42,687 bases of DNA. Source: Chlamydiota bacterium. GTDB lineage: Bacteria; Chlamydiota; Chlamydiia; Chlamydiales; Parachlamydiaceae. The position numbers and the translations under genes are program-made. Within the stretch, counting starts at the first letter, position 1. Every line of letters starts with the position of its first letter. The notes under the pieces are model-generated. The model saw nothing but the letters and a program-made list of their open reading frames with translations. It searched no databases and was not told the origin of the DNA. The stretch covers positions 1-42,687 of the forward strand of contig JABDBC010000015.1 of assembly GCA_013288825.1 (NCBI GenBank). Direction: 5' to 3'. Shown here in pieces: positions 9,601-17,977 of the stretch.

Positions 9601-10239
9601 TAAGTCGTTTTGCAAAGATTTACTGCTGATAATATTAAATATATTAATGAATTGTTCAATTTTACAATCAAATTTACTGAACTGAACAACTTTGGCAATA
9701 GCGTTAAATAGGTAAAGATTAATAAATTCACCTACAGTAAAGAAGCCTACGTCCGATAGTCTTAAGGGTATTAGGAAAATGTGCGAAAAATGCGAAGTCC
9801 ATTGAGAGTCTAGTGTTTTTAGTAATCTCTTCAGTTGTTCTTCTGGATCTGTAATAGAGCAACTTGAAACCAATGGTGTTAATTCTCTTTTTGATGGTGG
9901 AGTACTTCGCGGTGGCTTATGTGGCATAGGGCATCCAAACGCCTGAAGATGCACGTCATTAAATACCACTCGTTGAAGAAAATGAGTTAACTTTGTCTCG
10001 ACTCTAATAACAAGAGATGGCCTAAAACGACCACTAGTAACGAGAAGAGTTATTTCGTCGTAGATTTCTTTGGAAACAATCTTAATCGAATCTACTACAG
10101 CCATTTGAATATCAAGGTTTTGGTTATAGCCACCTTTGGCCCATATAGCTACTGTCATGGGTGCTATCGGTGGAGCAAATGCTGGAGCTGTATAAGATTT
10201 TGCCGGGGCTGCTGCCGATGATGATGATAATGCTGCCAT
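6622..10239 (-). CDS. Large paralogous protein, copy 3 (1205 aa), unknown function
   Basis: The ATG at 10239 follows AAGGAG by 10 nt. The protein begins MAALSSSSAAAPAKSY, carries DVGFFTVGEFINLYLF near residue 165, a Lys-rich patch (KVSKGKKKVGKSKK, encoded near 8056-8115), a short internal duplication (KVESDRK then KVESDSK), a Ser/Pro linker and a C-terminal domain (FHDMERAKEECGFGNALS) very close to copy 2. It is the promoter-proximal copy, facing the 736-aa gene across a 187-bp AT-rich divergent region. Function is unknown. A host-targeted effector is one guess; a structural or scaffolding protein is another. No export signal is visible. Confidence 0.85.
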   Translation of the reverse strand: MAALSSSSAAAPAKSYTAPAFAPPIAPMTVAIWAKGGYNQNLDIQMAVVDSIKIVSKEIYDEITLLVTSGRFRPSLVIRVETKLTHFLQRVVFNDVHLQAFGCPMPHKPPRSTPPSKRELTPLVSSCSITDPEEQLKRLLKTLDSQWTSHFSHIFLIPLRLSDVGFFTVGEFINLYLFNAIAKVVQFSKFDCKIEQFINIFNIISSKSLQNDLPAKDNLLEEFAKLTAVIGSKLPKEESESFLKCLGEGLTILLSFPSCFNMKIGGTPSSTTLPTIQCLQNCFLIIYKNLLDSSRKSAIAEVQNFLRNLSSDEKALTEFCFPVKYVSIQILRHALKKLISYSEIQQLSQIVRKATSETFLECTSLFLSNSARAHWKIEKSFITEIQNIAMGVHRIFLLGGETSSIEGSREEPYIRSYIKDVFKAYDNFYRSVIIPCHQFAKDNLEKAMQKDRKETHEKLMDHEIPIFMKILYEIAADRQISEKHTEKLVVLKASLPTGTHEFIDRLVSLVLQASSELFNKHHKLLSEIAFPIVMEPNKSNVEVAFNRNFVLAELNAHSFHKDWGKIPKSTYRFINTVIVILEGSNALNQLMDLYDFRYKDLLKNHPTSVKTFLGDTNKDLKLADSSVKKYEKQRVHTALTSIDPANFRTALDYFQDTSTILFEHLLPLLEKSQSQTPKDAPIEGQDQSSDELDLRLVDFEEELPTTPTPTPPRKVSKGKKKVGKSKKSAGVEPLTTPLFTGHSGAIKAIFHGIKEYLLIGSHAKSISAIMQEDALAALFRQTVIMQAIDSVQEPETIVSLSKAFDHELYTSSEQFMSAQTMREKRPSLNELEHNLSKLAVGLFLTPSMSEHLYRSCDRLTLKLRYFGFHKKETDLKVESDRKVESDSKGIAEEDTKEFSEETAKVAKESLVPRFLEGIRLFIAVASKDANPDEVRRLEVLGKMLDQLEALPKAKPVPAPPPSTVSAPKTEVTPPAVSAPPPSSSSSSSSSSSSPAPSKSVTPDSFKKYAIRLKTLVTTVTTLSEKVKKDLGAEHPQYKRLESIRFLLTNLASHAAIFEFLPQPQFWIIHLRAALFFTQYIAENIAAYRKNGWIYFHDMERAKEECGFGNALSEEGQEVFTQFARNGKFIELPRRFLAKTKEKDVPSFLKLAEQLESFSHDYMMGPAKSVDLTKLSNGFLNAMNKTFNYALECVERELKPFVSTPD

Positions 10240-10272
10240 AAATTAATCTCTCCTTGAAAAACTATCGAACAA

Positions 10273-10301
10273 ATCATCTTCTTTTAAATACTTAAAGTCA
10301 A
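10273..10301 (-). promoter_or_regulatory. Candidate promoter for the paralogue cluster
   Basis: On the minus strand TTGACT (10301-10296) and GATGAT (10278-10273) are separated by 17 nt, in an AT-rich region 34 nt upstream of the ATG of copy 3. The -35 is good and the -10 poor. Confidence 0.4.
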
Positions 10302-10343
10302 TAAAAACAGTATTTTATAATAAAATTAATTATTTTAGTTAAT

Positions 10344-10372
10344 TTGCATTATTATTTAAAAAGTGTGATAAT
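10344..10372 (+). promoter_or_regulatory. Candidate sigma-70-type promoter for the 736-aa gene
   Basis: TTGCAT (10344-10349) and GATAAT (10367-10372) are 17 nt apart, with TG three bases before the -10. Transcription would start near 10379 and leave a leader of about 48 nt. Confidence 0.55.
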
Positions 10373-10426
10373 ACATTTATGGATTCCATGAAGAGTCGTT
10401 CCTAGTTGCATAACAGGCGGTGACTT

Positions 10427-12637
10427 ATGTCTGCCAAACATTCCAAAGAAGAGTTCACACTTACCTTAGAAGAGGCTGTAGACACACTTTCCAATATTGT
10501 GGAAATGGATATAGACTCAGAAAGCATTCTCACAACATTAGAGGAGCCTGCCGATCAGCCGTTGGACCTTAAGCACAAGGTCGTTTATTGGCTTCAAGGA
10601 AAGAACATTGATGAGACTGCAAATGTTATTAAAGAGACATTCCGGGTGATTTTGCATCACTTAAGAAACTATGACAAGAAGGGGTATTGGTATCTTCCAA
10701 ACGATGAGACGACAGAGAGCATCAAATCGATCATGGTTTTAGTGGGTGAAGCTGCTAAAAAACTGGATAGACATGCCATACTCATCCATCATGAAAAGGA
10801 ACTATCTCCTACTCATTACAAAGAATACAAGCGTCTACAAGAGTTTTATCAGACGAGAATTGCCCGTCGGGTTGATGAAAATCTGCTGGGAAAATGGATC
10901 ATGGGCTTATCTCAGCGAGTATTTGCTCAGACCATTCCCCACCAAGTTGCAGTAGCGGAAGCTTTGCCTTCACTACAGACCAAGCACGTCTTTGTGGATC
11001 TTGAAACTGTAAAAAATGATAGCGAGTACGAATTGTTCTTTATTAAAAAAGATGATGGGGAGAGATTTTTTAATTCCAGATTGATTAAGAATATTAAGCT
11101 AATCTGCGACTTTGGCAAACATATTACAGAGCCTCGCGCTGATGACCCACTGGTGAGTCTTTCGATTTGGCGAGATCGCTTCCTACAAGGGGCAGCAAGG
11201 GGAATATTGGGATATGCACTGCCTTCCATAGAGGCCTTTTCACATTATGTAGAGGCACTTCATGAAGATGAACTGTATATTTTCCTCGAAAAGGCCATTG
11301 TAGCGCTGATGTTGTCGAGCAATCCTCATAACATTGAACATGACATGAGCCTCAAGAGTACTCGTTGTTATTTTGCTGATTTCCAGCACTTTCTCCGTCA
11401 GGCATTGAATACCAGGGAATACCAGCATCTCGTTGCATATCCAGAGGAAAAAAGCGAGCCAGGAAAAGTCGAATTGGATTTAATCCAAGCCTTATGTAAA
11501 GGGCTATTTACACAGCCCAAATCAATGCAGGAGCTTGCACCACAATTAAACATCCTGTTTGAAGAGGGGCGGGAAGCCTATGGCAAAAATCATCCATCCA
11601 GTGACACTAAGGCATTATCTCAATTATTAGGTGAGGAATATACATTATTGACTAAATTCTTCAAACCTCATGCTACTGGACCTCTTTTGAATATGATAGA
11701 TCTTTTAGAAAATGAGAGCTATCAGGCATTTGACCCGATACTGCAGTCCAATTTGCCCAATTCACTTTTTTCGTTGTCCTTTGATGATTATAAGGCTCTG
11801 AATATTCGAATGCCGTCACCAACGCGACAAGCACAAATAGGGAAATCGTATGTGATTGAAGAATTTGAAGAGTTTTTAAGAGCGTTGCCTGATGGAGAAC
11901 ACTTCCTAGTCATTAATTTGCAGGATAGAACAGCATGGAGGGAGCATTCACGCTGTGTGGCTTTAGAGGATTTGCAACACCACCCCGATTTTTCAGACAA
12001 GTTGACGGTTGTGACCATTCCTAAGGAGACTGAATTCTATTTTCAAATGGTGCCATATAATCATGAAAACCATGCAGAGACATTCATAGAGTCTTTTAAA
12101 GCGAAATTGTTGGATGATATGAGTGGGTTTTATTTCCCAGATAAAGTCAAAAAAGTGCTTACCGAAGGCTCTTTAGAGCAGATGCTACGCGCTGTGCATC
12201 AGGTGTTTTTCGGGGGAAGAAATGTGTTGCCGCGTGAAAGAAGGCAAGATTTCATTGAGATTTTCTATTTGATGTTGGAAATGAAAATAATTGATTCTGT
12301 TCGACCTACACTGTTTAGTCTAGTATGTAAAGATGGAATTGATTTGAGCGAAGCGGCTAATGGGGAGTTATTTGTATTTATAAATCTATTGCGAAAAGAG
12401 AAGTTTTCGAAGAGTGATTTTGAACTGTTGAATCAAATGCTTTATATGCCAGCAATTATTCATAGGGAGAGGGTAATGCTTCCAGAGAGGTTTAATCGCT
12501 TGACAGCTGTATTGAAAGAGATTGAGTTGGTTCGGGACAGTTTAGGCTGGAAAAACTTTGCCGAAAAAGTAGACACTTACCTTTCCCCGTTCTTTGGAAA
12601 AAATGTCATCAGCTCTATTCGTATCGAGCCGGCATAA
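10427..12637 (+). CDS. Conserved-looking 736-aa protein of unknown function
   Basis: The ATG follows AGGCGGTG, a moderate ribosome site. The protein is soluble and mostly helical, with no signal peptide, membrane segment or low-complexity region. Its even composition contrasts with the Ser-rich paralogues upstream. Notable stretches are HVFVDLETVKNDSEYELFFI near residue 190, a mixed alpha/beta region near 480-540 (FLVINLQDRTAWREHSRC) and a helical C-terminus (RQDFIEIFYLMLEMKIIDSV). I do not recognise a family. It is divergent from the paralogue cluster and converges on the toxin gene with only 4 nt between the stops. It could be a lineage-specific chlamydial protein. Confidence 0.85.
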   Translation: MSAKHSKEEFTLTLEEAVDTLSNIVEMDIDSESILTTLEEPADQPLDLKHKVVYWLQGKNIDETANVIKETFRVILHHLRNYDKKGYWYLPNDETTESIKSIMVLVGEAAKKLDRHAILIHHEKELSPTHYKEYKRLQEFYQTRIARRVDENLLGKWIMGLSQRVFAQTIPHQVAVAEALPSLQTKHVFVDLETVKNDSEYELFFIKKDDGERFFNSRLIKNIKLICDFGKHITEPRADDPLVSLSIWRDRFLQGAARGILGYALPSIEAFSHYVEALHEDELYIFLEKAIVALMLSSNPHNIEHDMSLKSTRCYFADFQHFLRQALNTREYQHLVAYPEEKSEPGKVELDLIQALCKGLFTQPKSMQELAPQLNILFEEGREAYGKNHPSSDTKALSQLLGEEYTLLTKFFKPHATGPLLNMIDLLENESYQAFDPILQSNLPNSLFSLSFDDYKALNIRMPSPTRQAQIGKSYVIEEFEEFLRALPDGEHFLVINLQDRTAWREHSRCVALEDLQHHPDFSDKLTVVTIPKETEFYFQMVPYNHENHAETFIESFKAKLLDDMSGFYFPDKVKKVLTEGSLEQMLRAVHQVFFGGRNVLPRERRQDFIEIFYLMLEMKIIDSVRPTLFSLVCKDGIDLSEAANGELFVFINLLRKEKFSKSDFELLNQMLYMPAIIHRERVMLPERFNRLTAVLKEIELVRDSLGWKNFAEKVDTYLSPFFGKNVISSIRIEPA

Positions 12638-12641
12638 GGCC

Positions 12642-12914
12642 TTAAAAGACCTCAGAATGTGTTCCAAATCGCGCTAGATAAAGGCTGTTTGTTTTCTCGT
12701 CGACTTGGTAGATTAGAAGGATGTCATTTCTGACGTGACATTCTCTATAATTAGCATAATTTCCTATCAAATTATGATCTTTTTTTTTAGGGTCCAAAGG
12801 TTCTTCTTTAGCCAGAATTGAAATTACATCGTATAGTTCTTTGACTACATCTTTTTTATGTTGATATTTCTTTAAATCTCTTTTAAAAGATTTTGTCGGT
12901 ACAACATCAAGCAT
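12642..12914 (-). CDS. yafQ: YafQ-type endoribonuclease toxin (RelE/ParE superfamily)
   Basis: Ninety residues from ATG at 12914; an upstream ATG (12947) would run deep into the antitoxin. The sequence matches the YafQ pattern: DHNLIG, then YRECHVRNDILLIY, then the C-terminal GTHSEVF. The His in DHNL, the His and Asp in ECHVRND and the His in GTH correspond to the catalytic His50, His63, Asp67 and His87 of E. coli YafQ, so it is probably active. YafQ cuts mRNA on the ribosome and is held inactive by its antitoxin. The toxin ATG overlaps the antitoxin stop by 8 nt (antitoxin TGA at 12909-12907), which implies translational coupling. Confidence 0.88.
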   Translation of the reverse strand: MLDVVPTKSFKRDLKKYQHKKDVVKELYDVISILAKEEPLDPKKKDHNLIGNYANYRECHVRNDILLIYQVDEKTNSLYLARFGTHSEVF

Positions 12915-13170
12915 GTGGATCCAGCCCCATGTCAGCCCAAAATTCATCGACGTTTTTATAACGTGTAAGATTTTTCTTTTCTTCGATGTCTCTCATTGCC
13001 TTTTTTGTTTCGGCATTAGGCTCAGAATGAGGAAGATTGGGTCTAACAAAAGACATGATAAACTCACTGATGGTCATTTTTTTTTTGGCTGCAATCATCT
13101 TAATGAAAGTCCTTTCATCTTCGGTAACATCTACGCTGACTTTTATTCTATGAGCGTGTGACTGACTCAT
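12907..13170 (-). CDS. RelB/DinJ-type antitoxin
   Basis: Eighty-seven residues directly upstream of and overlapping the YafQ-type toxin. The N-terminus (HRIKVSVDVTEDERTFIKMI, then AAKKKMTISEFIMSFV) has the beta strand plus two helices of a ribbon-helix-helix DNA-binding fold. The C-terminal half (NAETKKAMRDIEEKK, then YKNVDEFWADMG) is the toxin-wrapping part typical of DinJ/RelB partners of YafQ. The ribosome site AAGGAGG is strong and close to the ATG, which fits antitoxin made in excess. Autorepression at the promoter just upstream is expected from the family. Confidence 0.85.
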   Translation of the reverse strand: MSQSHAHRIKVSVDVTEDERTFIKMIAAKKKMTISEFIMSFVRPNLPHSEPNAETKKAMRDIEEKKNLTRYKNVDEFWADMGLDPHA

Positions 13171-13193
13171 ATATTCCTCCTTGGCATATTCTC

Positions 13194-13223
13194 ATAATAG
13201 TCGAATTGGTGTTATTTCGTCAA
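13194..13223 (-). promoter_or_regulatory. Candidate promoter of the toxin-antitoxin operon
   Basis: On the minus strand TTGACG (13223-13218) and TATTAT (13199-13194) are 18 nt apart and lie 24 nt before the antitoxin ATG. The antitoxin operator is probably within or next to it, but I see no clean palindrome. Confidence 0.55.
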
Positions 13224-13278
13224 GTAGACATGTATACAAGTGGGCTTAAATAGAGTTAATAAATTCCAAAAACTCTGC

Positions 13279-13307
13279 TTGCAGGATTATTCATCGTTGA
13301 TGACAAT
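13279..13307 (+). promoter_or_regulatory. Candidate promoter of sdaA
   Basis: TTGCAG (13279-13284) and GACAAT (13302-13307) with a 17-nt spacer, 29 nt before the sdaA ATG. Confidence 0.4.
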
Positions 13308-13336
13308 ATAGGCTCATATATTTTTAGGGGTTTTGA

Positions 13337-14719
13337 ATGTCTATAAGCGTATTTGATCTTTTTTCAATTGGGATGGGGCCATCGAGTTCTCATACTGTTG
13401 GTCCGATGAGGGCAGCTCGCCAATTTGTGCTAGAACTCCACAAAGCAGGACTATTTTCTCAAACTGATAGAGTACACGCCGATCTTTATGGCTCTTTGGC
13501 ACTTACGGGGAAAGGGCATGCGACCGACATTGCCGTCATGCTTGGATTTGCGGGGGAAACTCCCCAGGGAATCGATCCCAACACAGTAGCATCTCGTATC
13601 AAAACCATCCAAGAAAAGAAAAAGCTATCTCTTTTAGGCAGCCATTCCGTTGGTTTTCAAGAAAAGACAGACTTGATTTTCCATTTTGACAAACAGTTAC
13701 CATTTCATCCCAATGGCATGCGTTTCACCGCATATGATCGTGCTAAAAAAGAGATATTTTCAAAAGTTTTTTATTCTGTTGGTGGTGGTTTTATCGTCTC
13801 TCATGATGAAACCCAACAATCCCGAGCACAAACTTCTGATGCTGTCACCATTCCCTTTCCTTTTAAAACAGGAGATGGTTTATTAGAGATTGGAAGAAAG
13901 CATCAGATGAGTATTCCGGAAATCATGTTGGCAAACGAAAAGAATTGGAAGACTGAGGAAGAGATTTTGAAAGGATTGCTTACAATCTGGAATGTCATGC
14001 AGGGCTGCATAAATAGGGGTTGTGAACAAGAGGGAATCCTTCCTGGAGGATTGAAGGTAAAACGGCGCGCAGCAGAAATGTTTAGGCGACTATCGCAGCG
14101 GAAGTTGCAAAATCAGTCGCATCCTGTCGAAGCAATGGAATGGGTGAGTCTTTGGGCATTGGCGGTAAATGAAGAAAATGCCGCTGGAGGCCGCGTCGTA
14201 ACGGCTCCAACAAATGGCGCCGCAGGGGTTATTCCCGCTGTATTAAGCTATTATCATGGATTTACTGAAGGAGCAAATACTAAAGGGATTATCGATTTTA
14301 TGCTCACAGCAGGTGCTATGGGAATCTTATATAAAGAAGGAGCCTCAATTTCTGCCGCTGAGATGGGGTGTATGGGTGAAGTGGGAGTGGCTTGTTCTAT
14401 GGCAGCTGCGGGCTTGACAGCAGCTTGGGGAGGCACCAATGAACAAATTGAAAATGCTGCTGAGATTGGTATGGAGCATAACTTGGGGCTTACGTGTGAT
14501 CCTGTAATGGGTTTAGTGCAAATACCCTGTATAGAGCGCAATACGATGGGGGCTGTGAAGGCAATAAACGCAGCACTTTTAGCGATGCAGGGTGATGGAA
14601 GCCATAGAGTTTCCCTTGATCAAGTCATTGCGACCATGCGTCAAACCGGAAATGATATGAAGGCAATATACAAAGAAACATCTCAAGGAGGGCTAGCGGT
14701 AAATGTCCCAGAATGTTAA
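13337..14719 (+). CDS. sdaA: L-serine ammonia-lyase (L-serine dehydratase), single-chain iron-sulfur type
   Basis: Catalyses L-serine to pyruvate and ammonia with a [4Fe-4S] cluster. At 460 residues it is the normal length of single-chain SdaA. The N-terminus has the diagnostic [18 protein letters not shown]. The middle has [20 protein letters not shown], the C-terminal domain has [14 protein letters not shown], and a late Cys-containing stretch ([18 protein letters not shown]) supplies cluster-region cysteines. AGGGG lies 6 nt before the ATG. The next gene overlaps by 17 nt, so the two are co-transcribed. In an intracellular bacterium this enzyme would feed host-derived serine into pyruvate. 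Confidence 0.96.
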   Translation: MSISVFDLFSIGMGPSSSHTVGPMRAARQFVLELHKAGLFSQTDRVHADLYGSLALTGKGHATDIAVMLGFAGETPQGIDPNTVASRIKTIQEKKKLSLLGSHSVGFQEKTDLIFHFDKQLPFHPNGMRFTAYDRAKKEIFSKVFYSVGGGFIVSHDETQQSRAQTSDAVTIPFPFKTGDGLLEIGRKHQMSIPEIMLANEKNWKTEEEILKGLLTIWNVMQGCINRGCEQEGILPGGLKVKRRAAEMFRRLSQRKLQNQSHPVEAMEWVSLWALAVNEENAAGGRVVTAPTNGAAGVIPAVLSYYHGFTEGANTKGIIDFMLTAGAMGILYKEGASISAAEMGCMGEVGVACSMAAAGLTAAWGGTNEQIENAAEIGMEHNLGLTCDPVMGLVQIPCIERNTMGAVKAINAALLAMQGDGSHRVSLDQVIATMRQTGNDMKAIYKETSQGGLAVNVPEC

Positions 14720-15545
14720 AGAGCAGCAACCCAAAACGGAAAAAAAGATGAAATACGAAGAGCGTGAAATGATCACCTTTCAAAATGAAGGGGAGAAAAT
14801 TTTTGGAGTTCTTCACCGCCCTCTTGTTCAACATAAGGTACCCGGCGTTTTACTTTGCCATGGCTTTGCTGGCAATAAGATAGGACGATATCGGATTTAT
14901 GTATTAATTGCTCAAAAGTTAGCTCAAGCTGGCATTGCATCCTTGCGTTTTGATTTTCGAGGATGTGGTGAAAGCGAAGGTGATTTTTCTGATATCACAG
15001 TTGAAAGTGAAGTGAGCGATGCATTGAAAGGCTTAGAATTTCTTAGGGACCATCCATCCATAGATTCTAGCTCCATTGGGATTTTAGGCAATTCTTTTGG
15101 AGGTGCCATTGCAGTTCAAACAGCCTTTCAAGACAATAACATCAGGAGTTTAGCCTTATTGGCTGCATTATTTGATAGCGTTCAATGGCGTCAGAAATGG
15201 GAAGCTTTTATGGGGCGTGCGGTTGATGATCAAGCCAAGAAGGAGATGTCGAGGATTTTGGATGGCAATGCTCCAGGACCTGGTTTTTATAGCAGCTTTT
15301 TTAGATTGAATCTTGAAAAAGAGATGCAAGGATTGAGCAATATCCCACTGTTGCATATTCATAGCGATCACGATGAGCGAGTAGGCCAGGATCAGGCAGA
15401 GCAATATAGGCGCATTCGGCAGCATGCTAAAGCAGAAACACAATGGATGCGGCTCCAAAAATGCGACCATGATTTCTCGAATGCTGACGAGCGAGTGGCA
15501 TTGATAGACGAAACAGCCAAGTGGTTCTCGAAGACACTAAAGTAA
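14703..15545 (+). CDS. Alpha/beta hydrolase (esterase-like)
   Basis: 280 residues, overlapping the sdaA end by 17 nt with AAGGAGGG about 10 nt upstream. Ser hydrolase signatures are clear: the oxyanion motif VLLCHGFAGNK, FDFRGCGES, the nucleophile elbow GNSFGG, an acid in HSDHDERVG and the catalytic His in KCDHDFSN. No signal peptide, so it is cytoplasmic. The layout resembles small esterases of the dienelactone-hydrolase and cinnamoyl-esterase-like groups. Substrate is unknown. The genetic link to sdaA probably reflects only shared transcription. A long palindrome starts 16 nt after the stop. Confidence 0.9.
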   Translation: MSQNVKEQQPKTEKKMKYEEREMITFQNEGEKIFGVLHRPLVQHKVPGVLLCHGFAGNKIGRYRIYVLIAQKLAQAGIASLRFDFRGCGESEGDFSDITVESEVSDALKGLEFLRDHPSIDSSSIGILGNSFGGAIAVQTAFQDNNIRSLALLAALFDSVQWRQKWEAFMGRAVDDQAKKEMSRILDGNAPGPGFYSSFFRLNLEKEMQGLSNIPLLHIHSDHDERVGQDQAEQYRRIRQHAKAETQWMRLQKCDHDFSNADERVALIDETAKWFSKTLK

Positions 15546-15561
15546 ATTGAAACCAATCTTA

Positions 15562-15909
15562 AAAAAAATTAAACGCAAAGGCGCAGAGACGCAAAGAAAA
15601 CAAAATAACAGGATAATAGGATCGCGGGCGGCAGGATATATTGGGGTTTGGCTTGTGAGTTGTAATTTGGGCAGAAACAGAGTAGTAATATAAAGTGTGC
15701 CCAAATTGCAAATCGCATGCCTGAACCCAATGCCCAGATTGGGTTCAGGCATGCGATTTGCAATTTGAGGATGTCCATTGCGTTCGAACTCCATTCTACC
15801 TCAAATTACAAATCACAAGCCAGACCCCAATATATCCTGCCGCCCGCGATCCTATTATCCTGTTATTTTGTTTTCTTTGCGTCTCTGCGCCTTTGCGTTT
15901 AATTTTTTT
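15562..15909. repeat. 348-bp palindrome, 108-bp outer arms with 2 mismatches
   Basis: The left arm 15562-15669 and right arm 15802-15909 are reverse complements at 106 of 108 positions. Outside in they carry the AAACGCAAAGGCGCAGAGAC module, then a GGATCGCGGGCGGCAGGAT module. The centre is a perfect 29-bp stem (15703-15731 with 15738-15766) and a 6-nt loop. Between arms and core the two sides are unrelated (15670-15702 and 15767-15801). This fills the 392-bp gap between the hydrolase and pfp. The frames 15537-15794, 15717-15902 and the 5' extension of pfp are repeat translations. Confidence 0.95.
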
Positions 15910-15937
15910 AATAGCTGGGTATAACGAAGGCGGTATC

Positions 15938-17584
15938 ATGAATTCTCTGGCACAATTAAGGCTACAGTACAAACCCACTCTACCTAAAATTCTGGAAAAT
16001 CTGACTAACCTCTCACTCACTCCTCGACAACATTCTCTCGCACTATCCCCCGAGCTCAACAAAATCTTCCCCAACTTATCAAATCGTCCTGTCGCTTATA
16101 ATTTTTCCATAAATATCTCTAGCTCTGCTCCTGCACATCATTCAAAACGGGTAGGAGTTGTTCTTTCTGGCGGGCAAGCCCCCGGAGGCCATAATGTCAT
16201 CTCTGGATTATACGACGCTCTAAAAAAACTGAATCCTGAAAGCCGCCTCTATGGCTTTCTAGATGGTCCAAAGGGAATTATAGATAATAATTCCATTGAA
16301 ATTACGGAAGAACTTTTATCTAAGTATCGCAATCAAGGCGGCTTTGACATCATTGGATCGGGGAGAACAAAAATTGAAACACCTGAGCAATTTCAAGCAG
16401 CTCTGAATGCCGCCCAAGAATTACAGCTCGATGGACTCGTTGTGATTGGAGGCGATGATTCCAATACCAATGCTGGGCTTCTTGCAGAGTTTTTTCTGTC
16501 CAAAGGATCTAAGATTTCAGTTGTCGGAGTCCCCAAGACAATCGATGGCGATTTAAAAAGCAAAGATATTGAAATTTCATTCGGATTCGATACAGCCTCA
16601 AAGATCTATTCAGAGACTATTGGCAACCTGTTGCGAGACAATCTCTCCGCCAAAAAATACTATTATTTTGTCAAATTAATGGGGCGTTCAGCTTCACATA
16701 TCACCCTAGAATGTGCCCTGAGGACTCATCCGAATGTGGCTTTCATTGCTGAAGAAGTAGCTGCAACGAAAAAAACTCTTCAAGATTTGGTTGTGGAGTT
16801 GTCAGACCTCATTTGCAAACGTGCAGATGCCGGCAAAAATTATGGAGCAATTCTGATTCCTGAGGGCATTGTGGAATTTATTCCAGAATTTAAACAATTG
16901 ATTGAAGAACTCAATTCTATATTGTCGCATGATCAGCAAATGGATAAGCTGGCTAAAAAAGCTGAAAAAATTGCCTTTATTTCCTCTAAACTATCACGTC
17001 AAGCCCTAAATTGCCTTCACAGTATTCCAGAAGAAATCCAAATCCAACTACTGATGGACCGAGATCCCCATGGAAATGTGCAGGTTTCTCAAATCGAAAC
17101 TGAAAAATTGTTCTTGGAAATGGTGAAAATCGAACTAAATAAGAGAAAACAAAGCGGTGCATATAAAGGGAAATTTGCTGGAATGACCCATTTTTGCGGC
17201 TATGAAGGGAGATCTGGCCTTCCTTCCAATTTCGATTGCCAGTATTGTTATGCCTTAGGCCATATTGCTTCGCTTCTGATCGATGCAGGGGTAACAGGAT
17301 ATATATGCCATGTAGGAAATCTTTGTGGTTCGGTAGAGGATTGGGAAATTGGAGCTTCTAATTTAGCTCATATGATGCACGTGGAGAAGCGCCATGGCAA
17401 AGACAAACCTGTCATAGCTAAAGCTCTCGTAGATCTTCAAGGAAAATCTTTTGCTGAGTTTAAAAAGTCAAGAGAAATGTGGGCTTTAAATGATGATTAT
17501 TTACAGCCTGGGCCCATTCAATTCTTTGGTCCGTCAGACATTACCGAAGACGTTTCAGTCTCTCTCAGACTAGAAATGACTTAG
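15938..17584 (+). CDS. pfp: Pyrophosphate--fructose 6-phosphate 1-phosphotransferase (PPi-PFK)
   Basis: Phosphorylates fructose 6-phosphate with pyrophosphate, reversibly, at the committed step of glycolysis. The frame opens upstream inside the palindrome, but ATG 15938 (after GAAGGCGG) gives 548 residues, the length of the long-clade PFP enzymes found in plants and Chlamydiae. Motifs: VVLSGGQAPGGHN at about 73-86, GGDDSNTNAG at 171-180 (the second Asp of GGDD marks PPi rather than ATP use), PKTIDGDLK at 199-207 with the catalytic Asp, and MGRSASH at 248-254. It is flanked on both sides by palindromes, so probably transcribed alone. The stop codon TAG is also the first three bases of the next palindrome. 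Confidence 0.95.
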   Translation: MNSLAQLRLQYKPTLPKILENLTNLSLTPRQHSLALSPELNKIFPNLSNRPVAYNFSINISSSAPAHHSKRVGVVLSGGQAPGGHNVISGLYDALKKLNPESRLYGFLDGPKGIIDNNSIEITEELLSKYRNQGGFDIIGSGRTKIETPEQFQAALNAAQELQLDGLVVIGGDDSNTNAGLLAEFFLSKGSKISVVGVPKTIDGDLKSKDIEISFGFDTASKIYSETIGNLLRDNLSAKKYYYFVKLMGRSASHITLECALRTHPNVAFIAEEVAATKKTLQDLVVELSDLICKRADAGKNYGAILIPEGIVEFIPEFKQLIEELNSILSHDQQMDKLAKKAEKIAFISSKLSRQALNCLHSIPEEIQIQLLMDRDPHGNVQVSQIETEKLFLEMVKIELNKRKQSGAYKGKFAGMTHFCGYEGRSGLPSNFDCQYCYALGHIASLLIDAGVTGYICHVGNLCGSVEDWEIGASNLAHMMHVEKRHGKDKPVIAKALVDLQGKSFAEFKKSREMWALNDDYLQPGPIQFFGPSDITEDVSVSLRLEMT

Positions 17585-17721
17585 GCATTGCAAGAATGGA
17601 CGTAAAGGACGGAGGGACCTAAAGGACGTAAGGGACATAAAGGACAAAGGACATTTGTTGTCCCTTATGTCCTTTAGGTCCCTTCGTCCTTTACGTCCCT
17701 TGTCCCTTCTTGCAATGCTTA
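17582..17721. repeat. 140-bp palindrome made of GGACGTAAA-type units, starting at the pfp stop codon
   Basis: The ends TAGGCATTGCAAGAA and TTCTTGCAATGCTTA are inverted copies with one mismatch, and the left one begins at the pfp TAG. The arms consist of degenerate 8-10-mers (GGACGTAAA, GGGACATAA, GGACCTAAA). The same units form palindromes at 22507-22698 and 26764-26884. Confidence 0.9.
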
Positions 17722-17813
17722 GGGCATGTCTCTTTTGACCTTTATTACTTATCTAATCTTTTCATTTCTACACCATCAAAAACTTACTTAATTATCATTT
17801 ACAACTAATACAT

Positions 17814-17843
17814 TTGAATAATTAATTAGTTATGTGCTATAAT
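17814..17843 (+). promoter_or_regulatory. Strong sigma-70-type promoter with extended -10, upstream of the needle-like gene
   Basis: TTGAAT (17814-17819), an 18-nt spacer and a perfect TATAAT (17838-17843) preceded by TGC. Transcription would start near 17850, leaving a leader of about 160 nt, unusually long for this window. Confidence 0.75.
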
Positions 17844-17977
17844 TATATTTATAAGAAGGAGAGAACTAATTTGGTTACTCTCTAACTGAATAGATTAAGT
17901 CTTGAAAGGATTCAGAACTGAGGCTGATGTCAGCTTTAAGGAAATGCAATTTCCAGTAGGAATCCCCCTATCAAGCT

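Noticed and set aside
15537-15902. Frames 15537-15794, 15569-15778, 15717-15902 and the 60-residue N-terminal extension of pfp
   Set aside because: All are translations of the 348-bp palindrome; pfp has a proper start at 15938 and normal family length from there.
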